Positions 23,237 through 33,361 of a stretch of 64,000 bases of DNA are shown here, piece after piece; position 1 is the stretch's first letter; every line of letters starts with the position of its first letter. The translations under genes and the position numbers were made by a program. The DNA lies in contig MNCI01003034.1 of assembly GCA_015680685.1 (NCBI GenBank), forward strand, positions 179,859-243,858. Direction: 5' to 3'. This DNA comes from Gnetum montanum (Eukaryota; Streptophyta; Gnetopsida; Gnetales; Gnetaceae). The notes beneath the pieces are model-generated. The model had not been told where the DNA came from, did not search any database, and worked only from the letters and a program-made list of their open reading frames with translations.

Positions 23237-24700
23237 GAGGGCAAGACATGATTTCTCTACATCGTTGTATCATTTTTCATAGGTAATTAAAGCGTGGCTT
23301 AGGTAATATACTGGGATCTCAACTCCATCTTGATGTTTTTGGCAAAGCATCGATGCAATGGAAGAATTGGAAGTTGCAAGGTAGATGTAAAAGGGTTTAT
23401 CACCTTGTAGGGGATAAATAGTCAAAAGTTGGGCTAGCTCTTGTTTTATGTTCTTGAATGCTTCTTGACATTGTTGGGTCCATTGGAAATGCACATTTTT
23501 TTTGTAATAGGTGCTGCATAAGTCTCAACTTATCTGTCAACCTTTCAATAAAGTGTCTAATGAATTGCAGCCTACCTTGGAGGCCACGTAGTTCTGTAAC
23601 ATTATTTGGTGGTTGCATATTAGTTATTACCTTAACCTTATCAAGATCTACTCATATTCCTATTTCAAAGACTACAAAACCAAGCATCTTACCCATTTTG
23701 ACACCAAAGACACACTTCTTTGGATTGAGTCTAAGGTCATATTTGAGACAATGTTTAAACACTAAGTGTAGATCTTTTGCATGTTGTTTAATTATTTTAG
23801 ATTTAACCATGATATCGTCAACGTAATCATTGAGCAAATTGAGCATGCAATCACTAAATATATATGTCATTGCTCATTGATATGTAGCTCCTGCATTTTT
23901 AAGGACAAATCACATCATAGTATAACAAAATGTGCCCCAAGGTATCATAAAAGTTGTTCTGAGTTGATGTTCCAGATTGATTCTTATTTGGTTGTATCTT
24001 GAAAATCCATCCATAAAGGATAATAGTGCATGCCCTGTAGTTGTGTCAATAAGTTGATCGATGTTGGGTAGCAGGAAGTCATCGTTTATAGTGGCTGTGT
24101 TAAGATCACGGAAGTCAATGCATATGCATATACTACCGTTCATCTTAGGGACTACAACAATGTTTGATACCCAATCGGAATAATCAATGGCTTGGATGAA
24201 ACCGGCTTGGTAGAGCTTTGTGATTTCAACACAAACTGCTAACACTACCTCAGGTATAACTTTTCATACTTTTTTGTTTTATTAGTTTAATTTTTTCATC
24301 CAGGATAATATTATGTTGGACGATTCATGGATCTAATCCTAACATGTCGGTATATGACCATGCAAATGTTTATATGTTGTCTTTCAATACTTTAGTGATG
24401 TCATTGACAAGTTGTGAGTCTAGTGGGGTGCTTAATTTCAATGTTCTAGTTTTTCCATTGAATGTAGTAATGGGGATTTCAGCTATAGGATCTTCAATGA
24501 TATTTTTAGCTTCTAGATCCAAAGTCTTAGTCACATTTTTAGGCCAATCTGACGTTTCTTGAGTGGAGGCTATTAGATTGGTATAAGTGGATGGATCTAG
24601 ATCCAAGGATTCTGGGTTGATTGCTCTTTCTACTTCCCCATATGGTCCATTGAGAGACAATATTGAGAGGATATTCTTGGTGGCCATGGTGCTTACTCCT
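23237..24700 (-). pseudogene. R4 reverse transcriptase and start of RNase H
   Basis: The frame opens at an ATG near 24687 (MATKNILSILSLNGPYGE). Blocks in order: WPKNVTKTLDLEAKNI, LYQAGFIQAIDYSDWVSNIV, ICIDFRDLNTATINDDF, LSFMDGFSRYNQIRI, WGTFCYTMM, the catalytic YVDDIMVKSK near 23815, LNPKKCVFGVKMGKMLGFVV, then RNase H to YYLSHALITYEK and VEKSCLAL. The catalytic YVDD is intact. It stops at 23237 where R3 is inserted. Stops and shifts break it between blocks. R7 and R6 carry close counterparts. Confidence 0.88.
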
Positions 24701-24712
24701 GCCAATTTAAAT
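24697..24712 (-). promoter_or_regulatory. Candidate 3' splice site before R4 RT
   Basis: Minus strand AATTTAAATTGGCAG, with AG at 24699-24700, lies 11 bases before the RT ATG. R6 has a matching TTCTTATTGTGGTAG at 52407-52421, 10 bases before its RT ATG. Ogre elements are known to splice between protease and RT, so an acceptor is expected here. Confidence 0.55.
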
Positions 24713-24809
24713 TGGGAGTGAAGTAAGAGACACCCCCTTGGTGAAAGAGTTACTAAATGTAAACGAACATAGGGTAATCAAACTATGTACTGACAAAATT
24801 GGAAGACAT

Positions 24810-24930
24810 AGTGGTAGTCATGGTATTTTAAGGCTGTACCGGGCCACATGGTAGTTTAAGGCCATACTAGGCCACATGACAGGTTAAGACCATACTGAGC
24901 CACATGGTAGTTTAAGGCCATACTGGGCCG
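24810..24930 (-). repeat. R4 intron-edge repeat, RT side
   Basis: Four units of about 29 bp with GCCACATGGTAGTTTAAGG-like cores. R7 has two decayed units in the same place (61320-61390). Confidence 0.75.
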
Positions 24931-25249
24931 ATAATATTCATGTTGACTTATCATGAGTGCACAGAGCATTTTTGATTTTTGAAACTTTGTGTGAATGATA
25001 AATTTATGAGACTTTTGAATTTTATGAGTTTTTAAACTATTCCATTCTGTCCTTTGCATAATGATAATTTTTGGCCTCATCTCCAAAGGCTGGAATAATG
25101 AGGAATGATAGGCCAGCATAAAATAAAGATTTTATAAATGAAAACAAAATTTAGACATGATGAGTTTAAATAAATAAAATAAAATAAAATGGGAGAAAAT
25201 AAAATAGAATGTTTTGAGTGTAAAAAGGGGGTTTTAAAGTGAGGGAAGG

Positions 25250-26600
25250 GGGTTTTGTGCTAGCGTGAGTTCTTGGACTGCAGTGTGAGCTAGGAGTGCA
25301 GTGTGAGCTACAACGTCAACGTGAGCAAGGTGAACATAAAGGCCAAAGGTAGAGGAAAGGTGAGTCGAGACAAAGGGAAGGGGTAGACAGATCTGGCATT
25401 TGTGGAGGAGAGTGAAGAACTTCTCTAGCATCTCCCCCAAGCCAGGATTCCAACGTGGAATGGGGCCTTACATAGGTAGATTTGTTTTCTCTTGATTTTC
25501 TCAGCATTTTGTTGATAGCGTTACCTAGGGTAGAATTTCTGTGCTACAATTTTGGGTTTTTTTGGCTACAATGTTCTAGATTTTCATGGCATTTAGCGTG
25601 AGCGTGAGTGATTCTGGACGTGATTGAGAGTGTGAGTGCAAGTTTGGGGTAAGCGCATCATGAGTTGGGGGTTTTCAAGCTTTTGGGGCTTCCTGGGCCA
25701 TAGGATTTTTTGGCTATCTTGGATGTGTTGGGCTTCTTGGCAATGTGAGTGCTAGGAGAAGAAAAAAGTGGCGTGAGTGCAAGGGAAGACTAGTTTTATT
25801 TTCGCTTCATAGAGTCAATTGTTTCTTTTGTAGCATCAATGTATGGTAATTTTTTATTGATTGCCTCTTGAGTAGCGTGAGAACAAGGGTTATAGGGTAG
25901 GGTAGCATCAACTGCAAATAAGGGTTCCAGGGTTGGGCAGTGTGAGCTGCAAATTTTTGGGTTTTAGGGCTTTCAGCCTTTTTGGCTTTAGTCTAGAAAA
26001 TGGCCAGCATGAATGTGGGCAATGAAAAGGGACAAAGTGAGCACAAGATAAGGGTTGTGTGGGGGATAGGCATCGTTGGTTCCAGAGAGATAGGCATCGT
26101 GGGTGGTTGAATCCCTTGCAGCATGAGTTGTTGGTTCCTAGTTCACGTTGGAATGTAGAGAACCCAGCATGAGTGTTGGGGAGGTAGATAGAGTGAATTT
26201 TGCTAGAACAATCCTAGTGTGAGCCCTCCCAGCATGAGTCACTTGGCAATAGTAGTGTGAGTTCCCCAACATGAGTGGTTGACCAGGCCCCAGTGTCTAG
26301 CGTGAGTGGCTTTATAGGGGAGAAGAGGAATTTTCAGTGTGACCTAACGTGAGCATAGGATCTCTAGGGTAGCGTGAGCTACAGAGTTCCTGGTCTGGAA
26401 TGCGATTTGCTAAGAATAGACCCCAATGTGAGTTTCTAGAATAGGCCCCAGCGTGTGTATGGGCTCAAAAGATCAGCCTTAGTTGGGCCATGGCCATCGT
26501 GAGTTTGGACCATGAAGGCTAGTGTGAGTTGTCCCAACGTGAGTTGTGGAAGGGGTTACCTCCAACGTGAGTGTCCAGACTCCCTTTTGCTGAGACATGA
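25250..26600 (+). repeat. R4 block of scattered AGCGTGAGT words
   Basis: More than twenty variants of AGCGTGAG(T/C), such as AGCATGAGT, AGTGTGAGC and AACGTGAGT, are spread at irregular 20-100 bp spacing, nearly all in the plus direction. They end just upstream of the antisense gene. R7 has the same block at 61730-62870. The same word, in both directions, is in this element's LTR (34320-34930) and leader (32858-33190). I see no coding sequence here. Confidence 0.75.
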
Positions 26601-26883
26601 AAGTGTAAAGTTCTTGCCAAAATGTTTGTTGTTTGCTGATTTTTATGTTTATATCATTTATTATTTTCCTGAGACTGATGACTTAAACATGGATTCACTA
26701 TAAAATTGATTTCAATGTACTCTAGTGAGCATCAAATACACTAAATAGATATTGGTGTCCTTATCTCATGGGGTGAAGTGGTGCATTTAAAGTATTTCTT
26801 TATGCGATTTTTGGTTGATGTGATTTTTCCCTATTGTTAGCACTTAGATTCTTCACTTACCTAATGTTTTTAGCTGTATGCAG
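26600..26883 (+). other. R4 upstream region or first intron of antisense gene
   Basis: AT-rich, matches R7 62890-63213, and ends at a splice acceptor-like TTTTTAGCTGTATGCAG (AG at 26882-26883). I cannot place the transcription start; a first exon may lie in the word block to the left. Confidence 0.45.
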
Positions 26884-29492
26884 GGGACCTAAACCTTCTC
26901 TTCTCATGGTTGAGCTTGTTGGTGTACTTTCTTGGTTTGACCCCTTTGGACCAAACACACCTCCTTTCTGATATTTTTGTCATGCCCACAGATGGTGCCA
27001 AGGTTACTATAGATAAGGCAACGAAAGAGGGCCAGGTCATAAGAGAGCTTGAGCAGTGGTTAGGTGTGTCTTGAGGTCGTAAGGGCTTTTCTATTTGAGA
27101 TGATATCTGATCAATGGAGATGAACTTCTTGTATCTCCTCGTTCAGGCATGGGCATTCCCAAAATCTCTTTCTCAAGGTATAAGCCTTGGGATTGAGTCT
27201 ACGCGTGTCATCCATGTAGTTTTGAAGACAAGCATGCACTACAACTAGGCACAATTTCTTGAATATGGTTTTCATGGTGAGATTATCAGGTTACATTCAA
27301 ACATCCATGCTAAATCCCATTTTACCTTTGCTTTCTTTGCAAGGTATTTATGTAGGTTTGCTGAGTTCTTGGTGGTTTATGATGATAACCGCTATATTTT
27401 GAGAGATCATTCACAATTGTCCCACCCTTGGATTCACCATTTTTTAGCACCACTAGATCCTAGGACCCACCGAAAGATATTGAGGAATTAGTATCAATTA
27501 CTAGTGGATGTGCGGCCAACCGTTCCCATCATTCCCATGATAGTTTGGGATTGGAACTACCTAGGCTACGTACATCTATTAAAAGGGCTAAACGTTTGAT
27601 TGGTGAGACTATTTGAAAGTCCAAGGCAAAGGTGAAGAGGAAAGAATGTCCAAGGGAGCCTATTCCAGATGTGATACCACCAAGAGCAAAGAAGATTCAC
27701 TTTGTACTACTAGTGGAGGGTAAGTAATTTATTTTATTATTCTATATTTATTATTATTATTTTCTATTTGTCGTTTTAGCCTATACGTTATATATACTAT
27801 GTTATACTAACTCTAAGATTCTGGAATTATTAGAGGAAAGTCCTAAGAGAGAGAGAGAGACTTTGGCCTTGATGGTTGATCTGGAAGTGGTTGTTAGAGG
27901 GTCGGAGGAAGAGGTGAAGAAAAGAAAAGAAACAGTCGAAGAACCTCCCACCTCGCAAGAGGAAGATGTGACAAACATCATGGAGGTGAAGCTTGCAGAG
28001 GCTTTGAATGCACTTAGGCATTCAAGTGATGAAATAGATATCCTCGGTGGTTTCTTTGATGGATCTTTGCAACTTGGTGATCCACCCAAGCCAAACAACG
28101 AAGGGATTTTTGGTATGTTCTTTTTAGCTTAATCCATGTTTTTGTACCATTTAGTTTTCATGTGTTGTTTTTGATTATCTTGATTATTTCTAGCATCAGA
28201 GGTAGATGCTGAAATTTATGAGGCACATACATCTCAGGCAGAGGTGTCAGGAACACAAGTTCCAATTGAGGTGACCTCTCCTACTTGTCCCACACCAACC
28301 GACTAGCTAAGACCATGGCCTGAGATGCCTAGTAAAATGGACTTTGCTAAAGGCATCATTAATGATGTGGTCGCTCGTCTACAAGAGGCTCATCCAGAGC
28401 TAGGTATGTATGTATTATGTATTATACTAAGTATTTGGGTTTACTACATTTCTTTGCATTCATTATTGATTATAGCTGATTCATATGGGCGGTATTTACA
28501 ACTATAGGCGCCAAGCTCCAATGGGATCCTTCTGAAGCTACTCACATTGATGCTCTCCCTGAATTGCCAGGGAATATTGAGCATGTCCCTAGAAGTGTCT
28601 ATGATGTAGTTTCCAATTGTGTCGTATAGAATGCCAAGTCACTTTGGACTTGTAGGCGTTCGGTTGAGTATTTATGGCATGAAGTCCACTCATTGAAGAA
28701 AGCACTAGCGAAGGAGAGAGAGGATAAAAGGGATCTCCAGTCCCATTACGATCTTACTGCTGCTAGACTATCTGGTGATATCACTTAGCACACATCTAAA
28801 ATCACCTTTGCACATTACTGGATGGTTTTGAATAGCAAAGTACAAGTGACATGGGACTTAGCAGAACAAAGAGCATAGATGGACTTGCTGAACAGGAAAT
28901 GTCATGATTGGAAGTCCTTTGCTACAAAAGTATGAAAATGGGGCCAAGAACAAAAGGACAACAAGCATCAATATAAGAAATGGTTAAAGGAGGAGTCAAT
29001 TGAACATCATCAGATGGAGATGTTCATTGATGGGTTAGGCTTGTGGCTTGCTTATGAAAGGTTTTCCAAATGCACCGAGATGGAGGGATATCCCAAGAGA
29101 ACCATTACTACCACCTTCGAGGAGGCTTCAATAGGCATGTTCTCTCTTGAGCATCCTACCTGGACCTTGGTGGACAAGGGTAAAACCTTGGCTAGTGTTG
29201 ATATTTTCCTAGAGGAGGATTGGAAAAATGTGCTTGAGGAGGAGATTCTATGGTGTTTGGAGGCCAACTTAGGGCCCTCCTCACTTGTGAGTGTTTTATC
29301 GTGGCATTTGTTTTTGTATGGTTTTATTGTTTTTATTGTTAGTGTTACTGTGTTTTCTAGTTTTGTGTTTATGATTTTCTTTACTACTCTTACCTATTGT
29401 TGTTTTTTTGTCTTTGATTATAGGGACACGTTAATAATGGAGCTGGCTCTAGTGGAACAAGAGTGGATGATGAAGAGGATTTTGAGAACTAG
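26884..29492 (+). pseudogene. R4 antisense multi-exon gene (unrecognised protein), broken
   Basis: A gene on the strand opposite R4, inside its protease-RT gap. I trace exons ending at 27719 (GTAAGT donor), then 27834-28112 (GTATGT), 28194-28403 (GTATGT), 28508-29286 (GTGAGT) and 29424-29492 (stop), each acceptor AG. Protein blocks: VELVGVLSWFDPFG; FAEFLVVYDDNRYILRDHSQ with HPWIHHFLAP; a basic KRAKRL and KAKVKRKE stretch; an acidic stretch with SEEEVKKRKE; KLQWDPSEATHIDALPELPG; a coiled-coil-like LWHEVHSLKKALAKEREDKR; and a C-terminal block FSLEHPTWTLVDKGKTLAS. These align with the R6 copy at 46853-50543. Stops interrupt several exons. No known family is apparent. The basic stretch could be a nuclear signal; that is inference. 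Confidence 0.75.
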
Positions 29493-29870
29493 CCCCCTCC
29501 CTAAGCTTATTACTAATCAGACTTTAGTTATTAAATGTTTTGGATTTTTTGAATGTTTGATGGAAATATATGGTAGACAAATGTAATAAGATGAACCTAA
29601 TTATGGCATAACGTGTTGGAATTTTACTACCATATTGAAGTATCATTTTATTTATTTTATTTATTTTCTCTTTTTTATTTGCTTTTTCAAGTATTATCAT
29701 GAACATATGCGTATAGCTAAATGGAAAATAGGGGAACAAAACATGGATCAACACTTGTAAAAGAAGAAAATAACTAGAAGGCATAAATAGAGATTTCAAC
29801 TTATATCATTTAAACTAAAATTTAACATAACGTAATGAATGTCTGTAAACTTTCTGATGTATTGAATCCT
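29493..29870. other. R4 downstream of antisense gene
   Basis: AT-rich, no coding seen. It would hold the antisense gene's 3' UTR and poly(A) signal; AT-rich words are too common here to choose one. Confidence 0.4.
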
Positions 29871-30120
29871 AGTTTAAGCCATTTCGGGCTATTCACATCA
29901 GTTTAAAGTCATGGTGGACTATTGCATCTATTTCTAAGGAAAGAAAGATTACTAGTTTTATGCCATAGTGGGCCAAAAGAAATAATATTTTCAAAAAGCT
30001 TTTAAAAGGAGCCAGCCATTTTTGACCGTGGCTAGTTTAACATCATTGCGGACGTTTGCTAGTAGTTTAATGTCATACTGAATGACTGGTAGTTTAATGT
30101 TATTCTAGACATTCTGTGAT
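29870..30120 (-). repeat. R4 intron-edge repeat, protease side
   Basis: Six or so degenerate units with CTAGTTTAAG/ATGTCATNNNGGAC cores, directly after the protease end in element sense. Counterparts: R3 18120-18240 and R6 46430-46560. Confidence 0.65.
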
Positions 30121-30125
30121 TTGTT

Positions 30126-30900
30126 CTAGTTATTGAGTTGCCTCTTAATATTTTGTAGCTTAACGTGAGGGGTTGGGCATGTGGGTATGATCTTATACTC
30201 ACATTCCCCTTCATTGGTGATGTCAATGGGATGTTTTGACCAAGAGACATCAATGGGAATGGCTCCTATGTTTGCGTTGTCTAGTGCTTCCTCAGTTTTA
30301 GCAAGATTGTGAGCTAACATTGAGTTCATCTCTTGATGTATGCTCATAGTTTCTTGCTTAGGCTCAACAAACTCAACTTCTGACTCTTGATCTACTTCAG
30401 GGTGTGAGGAAGTGAGCAACCTTGTTGTATCCCCTTGTATGATGATTTCACTGCCCTCGTAAGGTAGGTGGATCTCCTGATGGATTGGTGAGGATACGAC
30501 CTTAAGTTGAGCTAGCCAGGGATGTCCTAGAATTAGATTAATCTCTCACATTTCTTCAACCATTACGAATTTAGCTGATGTGGGAAATTGGTCCCTGGCT
30601 ATGAAATCTAAGGTAACCATACCTTTCATCCCAACACAGGAACCATTGAAGGATTTCAAGAAAGAATTTGTCATGGGATTTATTTTTTCAGTAAGTCCTA
30701 GTTTTTTTATGATGGGAAAAGGTATTACGTTTTTCGCTGCACCGTCATCAACATGCATCCTATGTATCTTGAAATGATTGACCTGTATCATTATAAACAT
30801 AGCGGCTGTGGTGACTTCTTCTATTTTCTCATCTAGCTGAATGTCCTTAGCATGAAATTCTAGGGATGTGGTCTTTGATTTTCTCATGTTTTTGAGATGC
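30126..30900 (-). pseudogene. R4 aspartic protease
   Basis: The open piece 30546-30887 carries the active-site block MHVDDGAAKNVIPFPIIKKL, where DDGA takes the place of the usual D-S/T-G-A. Next come GCVGMKGMVTLDFIARDQFP and, in a shifted frame, the flap to C-terminal part ending in PWLAQ and SPIHQEIHLPYEG. The tail at 30126-30419 is acidic and ends at a stop next to the intron-edge repeats. The catalytic Asp is present, but a frameshift and stops disable it. Confidence 0.82.
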
Positions 30901-32860
30901 CATGGGAGACATTTATTTATGTTTGATTAACTCGACCTTTAGAAGTTGATCAAGCAATTGTGAAGGCTTCATAGGCAAGGATGTATATTGAGCGGGGTCT
31001 TTTCTTTTGAATGTGTAGGCGTGACCCATGTTGGTGTTTCTATTTGGGGATGTTTTAGGTGTAGGTATAGGTTTGTTTCTTTCATGGTAGTTTGGGACAA
31101 TGGGTTGTTTTCCCTTTTGTCTTGGATCGTTAGGTCAGGTTGTCTCAGCCACTGCTGCTATCATTGTTTTAGATTTATCTTTCCTCATATGTTGGCTTTT
31201 AAAGGTTGAGTAGGCTAGGTAATTACTTGTTTGTGCCACCTCTTCTATATCTTTAATTTGCACAAAGGCTTGGCTCAATGTGATGGCTTTCAAATAGTAA
31301 AGCTTTAACTTAATAAAGTCATTCAAAGTCACTTTAAGCATGGTAAGTAGATATGTTTTAGGGATGGGCTCGTGAAGTTCATTCAAGGCTACACTCTAGC
31401 TTTGGATAAATTTCTATGCTGGCTCTAATGGCACTTGTTTAATCTAAATTAAGCTATCCAATGTGGCTTCAGGTTTCAGATTGTATTTGAAATGGGTGAC
31501 AAAATAGTACAACAAGTCCTCTTAAGAAGATATGAAGCTGCAAGGTAAAGCTCGGTACCAGTCAAGGGCTTTTTTGATGAAGGACATGGCAAACACATGC
31601 ATAATTACATGAGACCATGCCTAAAGCAATAGACATTCTATTTCAAATGTTACTAGGTGAGCATTTGGATCTCCCTCTCCATTGTACTTGGTTAGCTGGG
31701 GTAATGAAACTCCCTTTGGCAAGGTTAGCGATGGGACTGAGGGGTCGATTGGATCATCTTGATAGAAGTCTAGTATCTTGACTTCCTCAGTGTTCATAGT
31801 TTTAAGTTGTTTTAATTCTTCTACCAATGAGTGCATCATTTTCTTCATGTCTGCCCACTCTTGGGTGGTAGGCAGATCAATGGGTTGGGTGGATTGTGTT
31901 TGACAATAATTCGATTGTTGCATCATTTTTGGAAAGAGATATTGTTGGACTATCATTTTTTGTGATGGGATGACATTCGAGGCTAGACTATGGGGTGTGG
32001 TATGCTATAGTGAGTAGACAAGTTTTGTTGAATAGCTGGTGGAACCCACTACCCTACCATAGGTTGTGATGCAATCAATGGTGCTTGCTGGATTTGCACT
32101 TGAGGTGTGTAATGGGTGGTCGTGGAAGCTAGTATAACTGATGGCATCCCAATTACTTAAGGTTGAAAGGTTGATCCTACATTGTTTTGGGGAGGAGGTT
32201 GTTGAGAATGTACTTGCAACGGTATGATGGAAGTGGATGTATCAGATTGAATGTTGAGCTATGAGAAGATGGGAATGGAAGTGGGTACTTCCTATAGAGA
32301 AACTGGTGGTCGAGTGTTCGTGGATAAAGGTGGAAGTATGGTTTCTTCTAGGAAGGGTTGGAACAATGAGTTTTTATGAGCATGGGGACTAACAGTATGG
32401 TACAAATCACCATGTTCAGATTGGGCTGCGAAGTCATCTTCCTCATCTCCACCCTGAGGCTCTATTGGAGGTAGCTGTAAGGCTTGAATTTTTGCCATCA
32501 GAAGCTAGGATATGAGTTTATGATGGTGTTCAGACAGCAAGATTATATCAAATACTAAAGGGATGAACTCATGACCTCCTTTGTGGATAAGTTCATAGTC
32601 TCACTTTGCTTCCCTCTCTACATGATTGATAGGTAAGTTGGATTGGATCTTGACACAGATGAAATTATACTATTCGGGTGTAAGAGTTGCATAGGTAGGG
32701 TCTTTGCCCTATAGCCTGAGTGACTGGCAAGTAGGGCCTTGGGGATTTATTTGTTCAATAATATTTATAGGTTTTGTAGTAGTCACAGGGTTTGAGGTTT
32801 TAGCCCCAAAGTCAATGATCGGTAGCGTCACTGGGTTAATCTAGGAGGATTCCATAGTGA
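30900..32860 (-). pseudogene. R4 gag, lacking the zinc knuckle
   Basis: The reading starts at an ATG near 32857 and shows the shared N-terminal block GHEFIPLVFDIILLSEHHHK, a proline/glutamine-rich linker, then LPQLTKYNGEGDPNAHLVTF at 31621-31956 and LSQAFVQIKDIEEVAQTSNY at 31135-31386. After LDQLL the sequence goes straight to the protease frame. The zinc knuckle and linker, present in R6 at 44448-45221, are missing, a deletion of about 1 kb. Stops and frameshifts occur throughout. Confidence 0.82.
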
Positions 32861-33190
32861 GCGTGAGTAAACTGGGCTAGACAAGTTGAACATGAGCAAT
32901 TGCAATGTGAGTCAACTGTTGCATGACTAATAGCATGAGTAGCTGTAGCATGAGTCAACTGTAGCATGACAGAGTAACAACATGAGTAGACTACAGCGTG
33001 AAAACTACAACGTGATAGAGTAACAACGTGAGTAGACTGTAGCATGAAGACTACAATATGACAGAGTAACAACATGAGTAGACTGCAGCATGAACACTGC
33101 AGCGTGATAGAGTAACAACAGGAGTAGAATGCAACATGAACACTATAGCGTGACAGAGTAACAATGTGAGTAGACTGCAACGTGAGGTAT
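32858..33190. repeat. R4 5' UTR tandem repeat
   Basis: About eight degenerate units of 35-45 bp built from AGAGTAACAACGTGAGTAGA and CTGCAGCATGA words. The AACGTGAGT and AGCATGA words match those upstream of this element's antisense gene. Confidence 0.75.
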
Positions 33191-33336
33191 CAGGGACAGA
33201 TGGACGGATAGGATGGGTAAGTCAAGTTGGCGTATGTAAGCTAACTGGACAATATGGGCTTTATTTTCAGCACATTGTCTGTGCAGCATTTGGACAGGTA
33301 GCATGATCAACATTTTGATAGACAACAAACAAGTCG

Positions 33337-33355
33337 GGCCCTCCTTCTAGCACCA
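33337..33355 (-). promoter_or_regulatory. Candidate primer-binding site of R4
   Basis: Minus strand TGGTGCTAGAAGGAGGGCC, six bases from the LTR edge. It agrees with R3 (21485-21503) and R6 (42145-42162). Confidence 0.7.
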
Positions 33356-33361
33356 ATTTAC

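Noticed and set aside
23458-23826. 122-aa plus-strand frame
   Set aside because: It is opposite RT blocks of R4 with the catalytic YVDD; the same shadow appears opposite R7 RT at 60127-60336.
14393-24700. R1 and R4 pol as one element split by R3
   Set aside because: Both contain the same RT-to-RNase H segment (near 15640-16105 and 23237-23620), so they are different copies.
27845-27865. GA-rich microsatellite in R4
   Set aside because: Short and within an exon of the antisense gene; not notable alone.
32836-33180. 114-aa Cys/His-rich minus-strand frame
   Set aside because: It arises from translating the R4 leader repeat; the residue pattern only mirrors the DNA repeat.
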